Shown here: piece by piece, positions 31,317-45,300 of the stretch
How the letters are laid out: every line of letters starts with the position of its first letter
How positions within the stretch are numbered: the first letter of the stretch is position 1
Source of the DNA: Bolinopsis microptera
Taxonomy: Eukaryota; Ctenophora; Tentaculata; Lobata; Bolinopsidae
Length of the DNA: 64,000 nucleotides
Reading direction: 5' to 3'
Assembly: GCF_026151205.1 (NCBI RefSeq)
Contig: NC_087081.1
Span: forward strand, 15,102,340-15,166,339
Translations under genes and position numbers: made by a program
The notes under the pieces: model-generated
What the model saw: the letters and a program-made list of their open reading frames with translations, nothing else
Databases searched by the model: none
What the model was told of the DNA's origin: nothing

Positions 31317-31772
31317 ATGTTCGTTTTTGTCTATGGAACTCTGAAAAAAGGTTTTCCTAACAGTTACTGCCTTGCTGATGTCAAGTTTGTCGGAGAGGCA
31401 CAGACTGTTGACAAGTACCCACTTATTGTTGCCTCGAGATTCAATATTCCTTTTCTTCTTGGAACAAAAGGTGTTGGAAATCGAATTATCGGAGAAGTGT
31501 ACGACGTAACAGACTGTCAGCTGAAGGTTCTAGATACTTTAGAAGGGTATCCTGGTTTTTACAATCGTATTGAAATACCTATAGAACTAGCTATTGATTC
31601 CAAAGTGATAAGCTGTTCTACGTATGTGCTGGATAGGTACAAGGATTCTCTATTGCAATGCAAAATGCTGAAAAGTTATTCTCAAGATTCAAGCAGGCAG
31701 TACATCAAACCCTGTGACAGATCTACTCAAAGTTCCGGCCACCGAGAAGATGTGATGGATTATTCAAAATGA
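31317..31772 (+). CDS. ggact: Gamma-glutamylaminecyclotransferase-like protein
   Basis: 151 residues in one exon, close to the 153 of human GGACT, whose coding part is also one exon. The start ATG at 31317 leads directly into the family's first strand: MFVFVYGTLKKGFPN, with the YGTLxxG substrate-binding motif. Further family features are KYPLIVASRFNIPFLL, GEVYDVTDCQLKVLDTLEG and YPGFYNR; the Glu of LDTLEG matches the catalytic Glu of the family. GGACT releases free lysine and 5-oxoproline from gamma-glutamyl-epsilon-lysine derived from transglutaminase cross-links. The C-terminal ~40 residues are Ser/Gln/Arg-rich and not conserved. Distinguishing it from related AIG2-like/GGCT proteins rests on length and motif spacing. 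Confidence 0.88.
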   Translation: MFVFVYGTLKKGFPNSYCLADVKFVGEAQTVDKYPLIVASRFNIPFLLGTKGVGNRIIGEVYDVTDCQLKVLDTLEGYPGFYNRIEIPIELAIDSKVISCSTYVLDRYKDSLLQCKMLKSYSQDSSRQYIKPCDRSTQSSGHREDVMDYSK

Positions 31773-33318
31773 TTTTTTAATTATTTTCTTTTTTGCATGA
31801 CAAAAAAAAGGAAAGTTAATGTTACAACATCTCTACTATAATTCAGAGAATTATTTCTGATGTTGTACGACCGCCCACGTGCAAATTAGATGAAAAATAG
31901 GAGTTTAGGTAACAACCAAAAGGTTCCATAGCAACGGTGTTTTAATGCACACATGCACGTGCAAAGATTGTTTAAACGTCATTTTGATCGGTTTTGTGGT
32001 AATTTCGTTGTTTTTAAAGTGTTTTATATTTAAATCGGCTGTATCTTCAGTTGAGATGGATATTTTTTGATGCGATTAAAACTTTATTTCAAAGAATAGC
32101 TTCGTCCCTGTTACCACGGGCTATCTAGTTTAGTCAATAAAATCATTCTTTTCAAAATATCTTTATGTTTGCCAGGTGACAGGTCCATTCTAGCTCATTC
32201 AAATTGATCAATTTGAGGTCTTCAGAGGTAAGTTCTTGGCCATTGTCACTCAGATTTGTACCATTTTAATTGATTACCACTTTAATTTACTAATTTAATT
32301 ATACTTTTAAGGGTGTCTAACTTTTGTTTTATTATAGTGAGACAATAACCATTACTGAAATTATCTGCGTACATTGTTTGTTAGTGATAAAATAAAAGAA
32401 AGGTGCTGTGCAAATAGCATGGCAGGTTAAAACTTAAACTTAGAGCCTGTACATTGCATTGAATTGACAATGTAGTAGTAGGCCCTATGGGAATTTTCAG
32501 ATTGATTTGATAGGGACCTCACTTACACCTATGAAGGTGTATTTTTGAGAGGCGTAGAATTCACTAAATTCGGTCATGAAATGATTAGACTGAGTTTCCC
32601 TGGTTAGAATCTCCAAATATAGGCCAAAACCCCATTTTGAGCAATTTAATTTTAATTTTGTTTAGTAGGAAGTCATAGAAATGTGAGTGAGAGATGATAC
32701 AATCCTGAAACTGATTCTCTGATCAGTTCAAAATATCTTAACTGCAATGGAGAGGAGCCCCATCTTCTATAACCCAAGATTCAAGAGCTAGTTAAGGTAT
32801 ACTTCCTCTTGAGGCCTGGCACAAACTTCATCCGAAACTGTTTCGATGGTTTCTGCTTTCTCATTGTTTCTACCACAAAAAAGAAGGATACATGAATACT
32901 CTTGATCACGTGATGTTGTTGATAACTTGACATATTCTAGAATCCTAGAAAGTGTTCAAGTTAACTTTCTAAGTTAATTCTCTAACTTTCTCTCTACCTG
33001 TGTTTGATGTTCTTGTCTGGTAATGTCATCTTTGACAAGGAACAGGCTAGATACTAATTTCTTCCCAATCAAGTTATCAAGTTTTCTGATTTTACTTATC
33101 TTTATTCTGCACAAGTCAACAATGTAACACTTGCACACAGCTACACCTAGTAGGGTGTCACATTATCAAGTCTCATCTCCTTTTAGAACCCTTTTCAAAT
33201 TTAATAGTTGCTTGTGTAGATTCATACATTATTAAACTCATCATTATTTATAACACACCCAATGTTTAGCCACAGTGATGACTCTTTCCCAAAACACTTG
33301 ATGCTTCTCAACTAAAGG
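31773..33318. other. Intergenic DNA between ggact and dishevelled
   Basis: Non-coding. It has an AATAAA at about 32136-32141 that could serve ggact. The dishevelled promoter and 5' UTR must lie near the right end. No other gene is recognised. Confidence 0.45.
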
Positions 33319-36300
33319 ATGACAGAAACTAAGATAGTGTATCATATTGGGGATGAGGACACTCCTTACTTGGTCTGTATCCCTATACCACCTGAAGGTT
33401 TGTTAATAAATGTTTTATAACTTGGATTGTGAACAATTAGTTATTAAAAACTATGATTGTCATTTATTTCAAGGTTATCTGTATTTGTAGCGTTAAAGAA
33501 CACCAACAAATTCAATTGTATTTACCATAATATAAGCTAAGTAACTGCAAGTCGTATTTAAGTTCAAGTTTAGTATCTTCTTCCTTCAGCTTCTTTGCTG
33601 TGCTGTGCAGTATAGATCTAAGTTGGATAATGGATATAGCAGTAGAAGATTTTATTCGCGAAAATTGGTCTTAAACTGCACCGAGAATTAATGCCAAATG
33701 TTTCAGAAATAACCCTTGGAGACTTCACGAAAGAAATAGACAAGCAGACAGGCTACCGCTACTACTTCAAAACTCTCGATGAGGATCTGATTGTAAAGCA
33801 GGAGTTAAAGAACCCTGCGGCTATTCTACCTTGTTATCACAGTAGAGTTGTAGCTTGGATCACTCCTGATGTCACTACAAATGGAAAAGGTTAGAAATCT
33901 CACACTAAGTTCTCACCTTTATGTTTGTTTGCTTTGTATTGTGGGGCTCACGTGGGATTATGTGTAGGTCTTGCTGTTTTCAGGAACCTGGTTATATGGT
34001 GACAATATATTATAGTTGGAATTGAATTATTTCGTCGTTAGATGATTTAATGAATATTCTGTTGAATATGGGAAAATTCTAGCTAAATCCTTTACATTTT
34101 TATTAGTTTTCTTAAAAATGGACAATAATTAAATTTAAGAGATTTTTAACTGAATCTACTCCGTAACGGATATAGGTACATTATGTGTTAGTGTTTATAA
34201 GACAATGAAATACGACTGTTTTTTTGTTTAAGATTGTTGTTCTGTTTTCGATGTGGTATGAGATCATGTCTGTTTTTAAACACGTAAAACTGAATTGTCA
34301 CATGTCATTGCAATTAGTAGTTCTAAACATTTCACTTTATACATGTTTTATTTTCGTAATACTTAGACAGAAAATTAGTTTAATATAGCTACACGTCAGC
34401 TTCTTAATTATTTTAACTCTAACGAACTTTCCATTCAAAATAATCAAATGTTACCATTAAAGAAAAATCTTTTAAAGTACACACTCAACTCTCAAGTCCT
34501 CAAGAGTACAGCAGTGCATATTTATGGATTCTAAAGTTACTCATATGTCACTTATTGTCGTCATGCCGACTCGATCAGATCCATTTCTTACTCTTATGAG
34601 CCTGCAATTAACTTGCGTGTATTATTTGTTTCACATAGTTTACTACATTCTTCCCCTGCTCAGGATCGGGAGGTTTAGTAAACGGTTCTCCCAACACAGA
34701 CCAGCCCGTCAGATCCAACCAGTAAGTCACTTTCTACTCTCTTTTCTACTATTTTTCCAGTATACTATAGTATATTATATATAGTGAAGTATTTTATAAT
34801 CGGATATTTCTGGATGACCATCAGGATCATGATTCTCTGGAAGAAGATGCCCTGAAATTGAAGAATTAGTAGACTTTTGCCATTCATTTTCCTACCTGGG
34901 CACATTAAATTAACTTCTAGAAAGTCCCCAAAATGTGAGTAAGTGGAGTTAGCCCGGAAAATTGAGCGTAATCACATTTGTGAGAGCAACTGCTGTGGTA
35001 AATGTTATAATCCAAGTTACAGGGGATAGAGTGCTGGTTACGTATAATATTACTATAGAGCTATAGTAATAATATGTCATTATGTGTCAGTCACCTGACA
35101 ATCACGTGTAACACCCTGTTATTACATGTCAACTGTCATGTCACATTCTGTTTGACATTGAATGTAATAGGAGGGTGAACTTTTATCACAGTGGCAAGAA
35201 TAATACGGTTATAAAATCCATTAATTGTACTTCAAACCACCTTAACATTCAAATGTTTGAGGTGATCGAAGAATAACGGTAAAATATAACCCAATATTTA
35301 TTCCGCACAATTTATCTGCTGACCCCTGTCCCTGAAGCAGCTGATTTACCGGCCTCTGTTCACACAGACTCCCCACAATGTGTCAAATCAGTGCCACAGC
35401 TTGCTGCCTGGACTATTAGAATTATATTGGTATTAACTTCTACAACTCCTTAGTCTTGTTATCCCTTATATGGTCATACAATTATTGATCATATCGATAT
35501 TATTACGGACTGTATTATAATGCTTATAATCCTTGTGAACACTAACATATTTACCCATGACCCGTACAGAGCTATGTGTCGTTTACATTACACGCGAATA
35601 TTTTATATACAGTAGTTTATGCAGGTGCGCTCAGTTCGTCTATGTTACAGTTAGGTTATTTAAAACCTCCCGTTTTGTGCTTAGTTTGTTTAAGTTGTTG
35701 CACGTTAAGTACTCCAGCATTGTTTGGTTTACTTTCATGATGGCGGGTTTTAAAATATATTTAATAACAATATGTGCGTTCAATTTTGAATTGATGTTTA
35801 ACCTTTAAGATGACCTGATATTTGACTAAAATTTCGTTCATTCTCTGCTCGGTGGTACTTTTAGATTGTTGACGTGTCGAAGTTTTCAGAATTTTCCGGT
35901 AGTTGATTTTCGCGTCATCAATAACTTTCGTCCATCATCGATCCTTGAGCAATTATAATTACTTGTACGTGATCAATTAGAATTTCTGTACGTGATCAAA
36001 TAGAATTTTACCCGGGTAAGCACAGGGCTTCAATGCTCTATCTTATAGTGCAGTGGTCATCCTGACCACAGCCCCCTACGAAGAAGAAGATCAATTATAA
36101 TTACTTGAACGTGATCAATTACAATTTCTGTACATGATCAATTAGAACTACTTGTACGTGATCTAAAGTAAATTACCCTGATGACTTCAGTGATCAGCAA
36201 CACCGATAAGTTATTAGTTCTGGCCGAGTTACAACTTACAACATGCACCACTATCCATACTTAATCTAATCTGATTGGCACTAGTTGAGCTTAACCCCAC

Positions 36301-39300
36301 TAACCACTTAGATGCACCCTGAAACAGACATGAGAGATGGTATATTTAGGGGTGAGGGCATCAGACTTGAATCTCAGATTGCAACATTAATTGGCACATA
36401 CTCAAAATAACTAGGATTGCCCAGCATAAAGTTTGAAACTAAATATGACAGTGTGGTCCTAGTGAGCCTCGTTGAGGATTGAAGAGCCGAAAAGGCTGGA
36501 GGTGGCCACCTAGGTCCCTGAGCCTCTAGCCGGCTGTAAACCACATGCCTTACTGCCTCTTGTTCAGTGGTCAGGGAGGCGGGGTGGGGAAGGCGGGGTG
36601 GGGACCTGTAACAAATAATTTGGATTATAAAAATATCATAAAACACTCCCAGTCACTACTCATTAAGTTTTGGTGTTTGTGGATATAATTAAAACACCAC
36701 CCTGGTACCAACAGTCATTAGTCAATGTAACCCTCCTCGCCCTGGACACCTCATGGCTCACTTACAGCTGCGGATAAGCCCTGTCCCACCTCAAGTTAAA
36801 CACCTTCCCTGCGGTTATGATTAGTAGGAGGGGACGGTCATTGTGCCCCCTCCCCTCCTGTATTGGGTCACTATCAGCCCAGGTCTCCACGAGACCCTAG
36901 CTACTTGGTGTTAGACGTGCTAACGGGTTAACCTACTTATAACGGGCTGTATAGCAGGAATAATAATGACTAGCCGCTTAAAACGAGCAGGGAAAATAGG
37001 GTAAATATAACGGAAATCATCTGTCATTGGTATCCAGAGCTGAGTTTCAGCTGGATAAACTGAGGGTCGTTCGACTCGTAGTCGTGGAGACTATTTGTCA
37101 ACAAAAACCGGTCATCTTGCTGGCACCTTAAACACAAGTGGTCTGGAGGAGTTGTCGGTAAATTTTAACTATAGTGAGCAACTTGAATATATGATGTGTT
37201 AGGTAAATAATGTCAGTGATTTGAATAATATACTAAATGTTGAGTAGCTTGACTAAGTAGTGGGGTGTGGAAATATCATGAGTTGTGGTAGAGAGTGAAA
37301 TGAAGTGGCTTGAAACTATGCAATCGTGCGATTCTTAAGATAGATCTTATGGCAAATTTCTATTTGTGACTCTTATGAAAATTCCTTTTGAGCATACATC
37401 GGGTTGATTGATTATAATGAAAATTTCAAGAGTTTAAATTCCCAAATAGTCAGACTGAGCAGGTTGAGCTGTAGTAATACACAGTACTGAGGCGTTAAAA
37501 CATTTTCATTACTATCTTCAGTAACATCCTGAATCAGAAACTCGGTTAATATCAGTTCCTACAAAGTGTAACATTGGAAATGAAATGACACAACTAAAAA
37601 CGATATGAATATTTTTTAAAAACATAACTCTTGTGCCCCAATGCAATAGAAAACATTTAAGATAAATCCAATAATGGAATCCCAAACGGGTCCATGGCAT
37701 TGAGCCCCAATGGACGTATAGTTCTAAGTTTCTGAATATAACGGTGTTCATCCACTTCTAGAGTTCTTGGGCTACTATTACTGAGAATTGACACTTTATA
37801 AGCCTGGTTAAAATTGTCACGTTGTTTCATGTTATGAACTTCTACAAGGTGTTTACCCAAGCTGAATCCGTCGTCGTTTTCTTCAGGGACAAACGTATTG
37901 TCCGAAATGAGTTTGTAGTAATGGGCGCGATGTTCGTTTACTCGTGCCCTGAGGGGCTGCACCGTTCTTCCTACATAACACATGTTACAAAGTTGGCAAC
38001 TGAAGAGGTATACAACATTGTAGCTGACACATGTACCAGTCACTGCTTTGGCTCGCTGTCCATTGACTGTTATTGATGGATGTGGAGATATGATGTTACA
38101 GGTACCGCAGTGTCTGCCCCCACATGGTCTTGTGTGAGGTTTAATTTAATATATCATTGATAATTTTGAATAATTATTTATTCAAACATACCTCTCCAAG
38201 GTCTGGGTATAATGACGACTCCGACGCTAGTTCGATATTCAGCGACACAAGCTCCGTCATGTCCAGCGAAATAGAGTCAACTTCCGAGAGTGTTTCGGTA
38301 GTCGACAGTGACGAGGAGAGATCAAGGTAAGATATGTTAATGATATGCGAATAATATGTCTGTTTTAATCGATGAATAACCGGAATTTTAGTGGTAATTC
38401 CGTAAATTTCTTACCAAATTCCTGGGTGTAATTACCAGACTCTTATGTTGGACTGCGTGAGTCATTTTAAGAACCCGTTTGTTTCATATTTGCTTTTGTT
38501 TGTGCTCTGCATGATATTTTAAAAACATCTCCACTGGTCCGTAACAGCCGAGTCCTCTTTCTTTATATTTTTCTGGGTTCTTATTTCCCATATAAAACAT
38601 AATCTGAGTCCTTACTTAGATTAAATACTTTATTATCTTAATTTCATTGCAGCTGTGTTTTTTGGTGTCGAGCGAATCCAATTGGATACACACTTGATTA
38701 ACTTAGAAGTGCAACTGTTTGGCGACTCCGTAATCACAACTTACATTCCTTCTGCAAAATCCCCGGCTTCTGATCCAGATTCCAAATAGCACTCCGTTCC
38801 GGGATCTAATTATATTGAATAAAAATCCCGAATATAATATCACAACTCAGTATAACTTAGACCAAATATGTTTAAATTTACTAAATCAGAAAGACCACCT
38901 TTCTACCGATGATCACCCCGACTCTCCTTCAAGATCGTCATGACAACTCAAGCCCCGGCTCTGATCCCTCCATTGTATTTATAATTAAATATATGACACC
39001 CCTCACCTCCGTCCTGAGCGTAAGTTGATACCTCGTTCAACCCTGGACATTGAGCTACAACCATTATATTGCATTAGTTTGGGAATTTGATATATTTGAA
39101 AATTATTTCGGTCAGGGGCTCTTTTGCTACATTCTGTTCTGCTCTCGTCCGCTTTTTATTGTCGCAGAATGTGAGAGTTGGCGGACTGACTCTTTAGTTA
39201 GTTACTCGACTTGTTTTAAGTGCTGTTTGAATAGTTTCAGTGTGAGGTCGTGAGGGCTTCTTGTGTCAAAATGCTGTTGTCTTGAGTCTGCAGCACAAAA

Positions 39301-42300
39301 CACAGACGACTCCAGATAAATGTGTTAACAATTAAATGATATTAATTTCATCACAAGATGATATCGAGCTAAGGTAGTGTTGTGGTACCCCGTTACCTGG
39401 CACAGTCCTTCGCCCGAGCTAACTACATTTCCGCACCAAGTGTCGGGACTGGTGTCCCTCTGTCTTCAGTTTCCGTTCTTGGTCCTTTCCTGATATCAAA
39501 TTTGGTCTTGCCGTGATCTCTGCAGTCTGCGGAAATCATCTGATTTCTGCAGATGAATTGGTTTATTGTCCCATCTTGGTTAATCCGTATAAGTAACTCA
39601 CGTAAACTGTTTCCTTTACGTCCAAACATTCCAATCTTTTCTCCGGATAATTTGGGAGTTTCTAGATAATTTCTGCAGAATATAAACGATGTTAACTGAT
39701 GTCTGTTATAATAACTGCTGTTGTCACTTGGGCAGCCAGGATGACAAGTCAATGTATAACTTGATTGTTTTACAGTTAAGTAATTTCCTTTTTATAAATG
39801 GCACCTAGTTGGCGAACCCTCCCTAGCTTGCACTTGTAGAATACAATACATGCAGATGTTGGACTTTGGTTGACAAATCAGAACTATATTTCAGTGGAAA
39901 CTGGAGTTTTGTCGATACTCTTTACAAATAACAATTTATAATGATGAATCAAAAATTCAGATCAAATAGATATCAATCATCAGCGCAAGTGAAACTTTAC
40001 AGTTTTATGCTTTTACGAAAGCAATTGAAGGAGATAAATTAAGAATAAGAAATTATAGCAATTTCGGAAATTTTATGACAAAAATTCATAATCATATAAT
40101 TTTTAAGCGCATAATTTTATTTCTACTAAAATACAGTTGGAAGCTTCTAGTGAAATAGTGATTACGGTGCGTGACTAACTTTTACATGAAAGTTTCCCAA
40201 TTCTTTACATACAAAAAAGAGAGCTACTTGCTGTTTTTTACATCACGTAATATTCACTCCTGCATACTTTCACTGCTCACTTCCAGACACCCACTTTCAC
40301 TTCCTACCCCCGCCAATCATCATGTCCGTATCGGGCATGCCACCGTGACATCACTGTAACAGTAACTCTGACACTGCAATATAGGTCACGTGATCATTAC
40401 TAATTCTCCTCCACGTTTCCAACAATTTTAAGATTCCTTAAAATTTGATTATATTTTCACAAAATAAATACACCCGTACACAATGTCACACAACATATAT
40501 GGTGAACACTGAACACCTCTCGTACATTTAACAGATTCACGTTTCCTCGCTAAGCTCTCGATTCGCTTCTCTGGAACTGTATTCCCCTCAACTTCACCGC
40601 TCCCCTCTAATTCTTTTCCGTGCGGTTCACCTTCTCAAACATGCCACTCAAAATATTATTCCACAAATATGTCCCCGCACTTCGTGTCCATGATCCTGGA
40701 GTTTATTCTAACTTTCAGCCGCTTTATAATAACTAACCGCTTATTCTTTGAATAAACCTGATCACAGTATATTATATGCCACATACACCTTTGATTACAA
40801 TGCTTACTGCACATATTATTTTATATCATGTGAGTAGCGGTTAAGAATCAGGTAATATTGGGAGTGTTTGCTTTGTGGCGTGCTTGTTAAATTGGTCGGT
40901 ATATTAAATATTTACATTTTCACATCCCCCTCTCTCCCCTCCTCTCTCCTCTTTAAGTCGTCCGGTGCCACACTCTTAATCCATTAATCCTTCGTCAGCT
41001 TCCACAAGACAGAGTGTTAATTCAGCAGTGTAGAGCACTGAAAAGCTTAATTCCAAGTTTGATTTCACTCTGGGGAAACATAATTCCATTCTGATTTCGC
41101 TCTGAAAAAAAAAACATAATTTGCCTCTAATTTCACTCTGATTTGGTTGTTATATCACTAAATTTTACCGGATATTATTTGCGTTCAAGTTCTTTTTGTT
41201 TTTGTGTGTACCTCTACAGTATACACGTAATATAATCACATTCTTGTAATTCCTCTGATCAGCTCCTCTCAAATGTTTAGTGCTCGTTTTATAAATATAT
41301 TTAAGTGTTGGTGTTGTTAATTTCGTTTCTCAATTTGCTTCTGACATTGCAAAGCTGAAATGAGCGGTAAATTTGTCCCGTTTTAGCATCATGCAGCCTT
41401 TTCCTGGAGTTAATTGTAGATATCATTTGGGTAGATGACGTGTGTCACTGTGACTCAAGACATTCTGTCAGACTCTCTGCAATTCGCTTTTCTTTATTCC
41501 TGAATGTGATGTTGTTTCTATCGATACGACATTTATATTGGCTATACTTAATTTCATCATTTTATTTGATACATACAAATTTGATTCCAATTCAAATTCT
41601 AATTGCATTATAAACTAGTTACGTAGTTAGGTATTTAGCTATATATTCAACATGACACCAGCTAGGTACTTAGTTCTATTCAGTACGTTTGCCTTGCTTA
41701 TTAGATCAAAACAGTCACCGGCATTAGTTCTAAATAGTCTTTGTAGTAACTTGGTGCGTTTCTAGTTCTGCACAGCCTGTTCTAGAAACTTCGTCTTGAG
41801 ATCAGAAATTGTGTATTTTAATCGAAGAACTGTCTCAAATAGTCAGAGACGAAACGGAATCTCGTTAGCTTTTCGTGTTAAAAGCGATTTCTCAACGATT
41901 ATCACCTCTCTAGATGATTCTTAAAACATTTGGACACTATTGCATTTTTGAAAAAAATGCAATAGTGGCGTTTTCGGCCACACCCTTTTTCAGGGTTTTG
42001 CGGTCAGTCGAATTTTTGTATTTCAGCCCAGGAAGGTCTTAAAGACTATTCCGATACACCAAAATGTGCCTAATAGCCATATTTATATACAACTTATGAA
42101 GCAACATATACCTTAAAATGCTTCGTTTCGGAAATATGGCCGAAAAACGGTTTTTGGCTTGACGCAGTTCATAATTTCTGTGATTTTTGGCATTTCCGCC
42201 TAGGAAGGTCGTAGAGACTATTCTGATACACCAAAATGTGCCTAATGGCCACATTGATATACAACTTATGAAGCAACATATACCCTAAAAGGCTTATTTT

Positions 42301-45300
42301 CGGAAATATGGCTGAAAAACGGATTTTTGCCGAGCGAAAATAACAATATTCACAAATGGGCTATTGGACTGTTGTCTGTTAACTAGAAAGGTCTTAAAGA
42401 CTCATGAGCAACATTTGTCACAAGATGTAAGATGACTCACTTTGTGTCCAGAAACTCCTACAAAAATTGGAGAATGATTTACTTTATTGGGCATCTCTCT
42501 TAATCATAATGGGCCAAGCCAGCAGCATATTTGTGTCTTACGAAAGGGCAATTTTTCAAAATTACGGTTTCTTAAGGTCAAAGGATCGGCCGCTAACAGC
42601 AAATTGTTTGCAATTGCCGACTCATGCACGTCATATAGTTATACTGAAAAACACTCACTTTAGGAGTCATCAGTAAATAAGTTTAACTACTGCATGATTT
42701 GTGAAAACTCCAACAATTAATTTTCATTGGCACCAATTTAGCCAAAATGTAATGACCAGAATTCAACTTTTGATTTATTTCCTGATTCCATGAAACCATG
42801 ATATATGTACCAAGAATACCGGACCCAAAATAATTTGGCACTGGATCCGGGCCAGACTGTTGCTTGACCACTGACCAGTACCCCACTTTATAATTATAAT
42901 TGACTTCACTGCCTCGACCATTATTGGTCTGTAATCCCTGGATTGAGATCTGTTGGCTGCAGTTTAATTTAGCTCATTTACCATAATAGTAATACCGCAG
43001 TGCAGTGGTTTGGTTCGCATATATTTTCCCATCGTATGATAATGTGTGTCATTCCCTCGTTTTTTTATCAATTGGTTACTGGCTGTCTCTTTTGTTGTTA
43101 CAGCTGCCTCGACATCTTATCTAGGGCACTAATACATTAGTACTAGAACATTAGAACTGTAATTCTAGAACTTCAGATTAAGATTTCTTGGCCGAATGGC
43201 AGGGTTCGAGATTCGAATCTAAAACGTTCAGTTTAGGAGTGATTAGTAGATAACAACTGTATGGTATGGGAAAAATCCAACTAGTCAAGGATCATGCTGA
43301 ATCAAAGTGTTCCTCGACTTGAACTTAAGTCTTGTAACCTATTGGAGTTTGGGCCACTGAACCGAATACGACCTGATATTAATTTTAGGATGTCGGGAAA
43401 TTCATTAAGATTTTTATTCTTTGGTTTTTCAATTGTGCTACGAATCCGAGTTTGAGTTGATAACACCGAATTTCCTGTTTGACTCTCAAAGAGAGGAACC
43501 AAGGCTTAGGTTCCTCTTTTTGGCTCTGAGATCCAACTTTAAGATCGGACTTCGGAGATCCTTGCGTCGGAAATCATGTAAGTGTAACATCAGTACCGGA
43601 GATCAGACTTTTTTGCTTGATATTGGACTTTTAAATCTAATTATATATTCGAAACAGCACGGGAATTAAACAGGAATTAAATTAAACAGGAATTAAACAT
43701 GCACGGGATGTAACCAAGGTTAAGTGAGATGAGATATACCAGCTTTCGGGGTTACAAAACCCCATGAAAGGCAGGCATAGCATCCTAAATCCTCAAGCTA
43801 TCCTCACGTTGACCATCTAGGTCCAGACTCCAGCCTCTCATTAAAAACCAGCTATTAGTATTAGGCCCGAGATCCGTAGTGTCCCGTAAGTAAGAGATCG
43901 TTCAGATTTTGATCCCCTCCCCGCTCTAAAGTCCACTTTACCCAAAGCTGGAAAAATTTCACATGTGAAACCTCAATAGCTAAATCAGCATCTCGAGACC
44001 TTCTGTTATACAGGGTGGGCCAAAAGTCAGTACCCATACGTTGGGTCTTATACCTCCGCCGTGTTTTATATTTTAGAGTTGTTGCTTTGCAGATGGCATG
44101 CTGTACCTACTTGTTCGAGGATATATATATATATAGCCCATGCCCCAGATAAGATCTTGAGGCAGCTCACAGCTATAATAATAGAAGAACTAGCCAGTCA
44201 CCACTTGATTAAAAAACGAGGGAATGACACGCAATATCATTATCATACGATGGGAAAATCTATGCGACTGAAAAAAAGAATATGTGGTCATTCTGAAGTG
44301 GGAACCAAACCACTGCGGTATTATAGGAAATTAGCTAAATTTAACTGCAGCCAACAGATCTCAATCCAGGGATTACAGACCAATATTGGTCGAGGCAGCG
44401 AAATCAATCATAATTATAAAGTGGGGTACTGGTCAGCGGTCAAGCAACAGTCTGGCCCGGATCCAGTGCCGATTTATTTTAGGCCCGGTATTCTTGGTAC
44501 ATATATCATGGTTTCATGGAATCAGGAAATAAATCAAAAGTTGAATTCTGGTCATTACATTTTGGCTAAATTGGTGCCAATGAAAATTAATTGTTGGAGT
44601 TTTCACAAATCATGCAGTAGTTAAACTTATTTACTGATGACTCCTAAAGTGAGCGTTTTTCAGTATAACTATATGACGTGCATGAGTCGGCAATTGCAAA
44701 CAATTCGCTGTTAGCGGCCGATCCTTTGACCTTAAGAAACCGTAATTTTGAAAAATTGCCCTTTCGTAAGACACAAATATGCTGCTGGCTTGGCCCATTA
44801 TGATTAAGAGAGATGCCCAATAAAGTAAATCATTCTCCAATTTTTGTAGGAGTTTCTGGACACAAAGTGAGTCATCTTACATCTTGTGACAAATGTTGCT
44901 CATGAGTCTTTAAGACCTTTCTAGTTAACAGTCCAATAGCCCATTTGTGAATATTGTCATTTTTCGCTCGGCAAAAATCCGTTTTTCAGCCACATTTCCG
45001 AAAATAAGCCTTTTAGGGTATATGTTGCTTCATAAGTTGTATATCAATATGGCCATTAGGCACATTTTGGTGTATCGGAATAGTCTTTAAGACCTTCCTG
45101 GGCTGAAATGCCAAAAATCACGGAAATTATGAACTGCGTCAAGCCAAAAACCGTTTTTCGGCCATATTTCCGAAACGAAGCATTTTAAGGTATATGTTGC
45201 TTCATAAGTTGTATATAAATGTGGCTATTAGGCACATTTTGGTGTATCGGAATAGTCTTTAAGACCTTCCTGGGCTGAAATACAAAAATTCGACTGACCG

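Noticed and set aside
39423-39752. 109-codon minus-strand open frame in dishevelled intron 4
   Set aside because: No recognisable motif, no family match I know, and surrounded by AT-rich intron.
43185-43225. tRNA-like boxes TGGCCGAATGGC and GGTTCGAGATTC
   Set aside because: The two boxes are almost adjacent, leaving no room for an anticodon arm, and no acceptor stem pairs. At most a chance match or an old tRNA-derived scrap.
44009-44032. CAGGGTGGGCCAAAAGT resembling a mariner-type terminus
   Set aside because: No matching inverted partner or transposase found nearby; it sits in the foldback spacer.
44061-44624. 187-codon open frame (and its copy at 49066-49629)
   Set aside because: It lies in the right arm of the foldback element; its C-terminal half is the mirror of the opposite frame in the left arm and it shows no domain.
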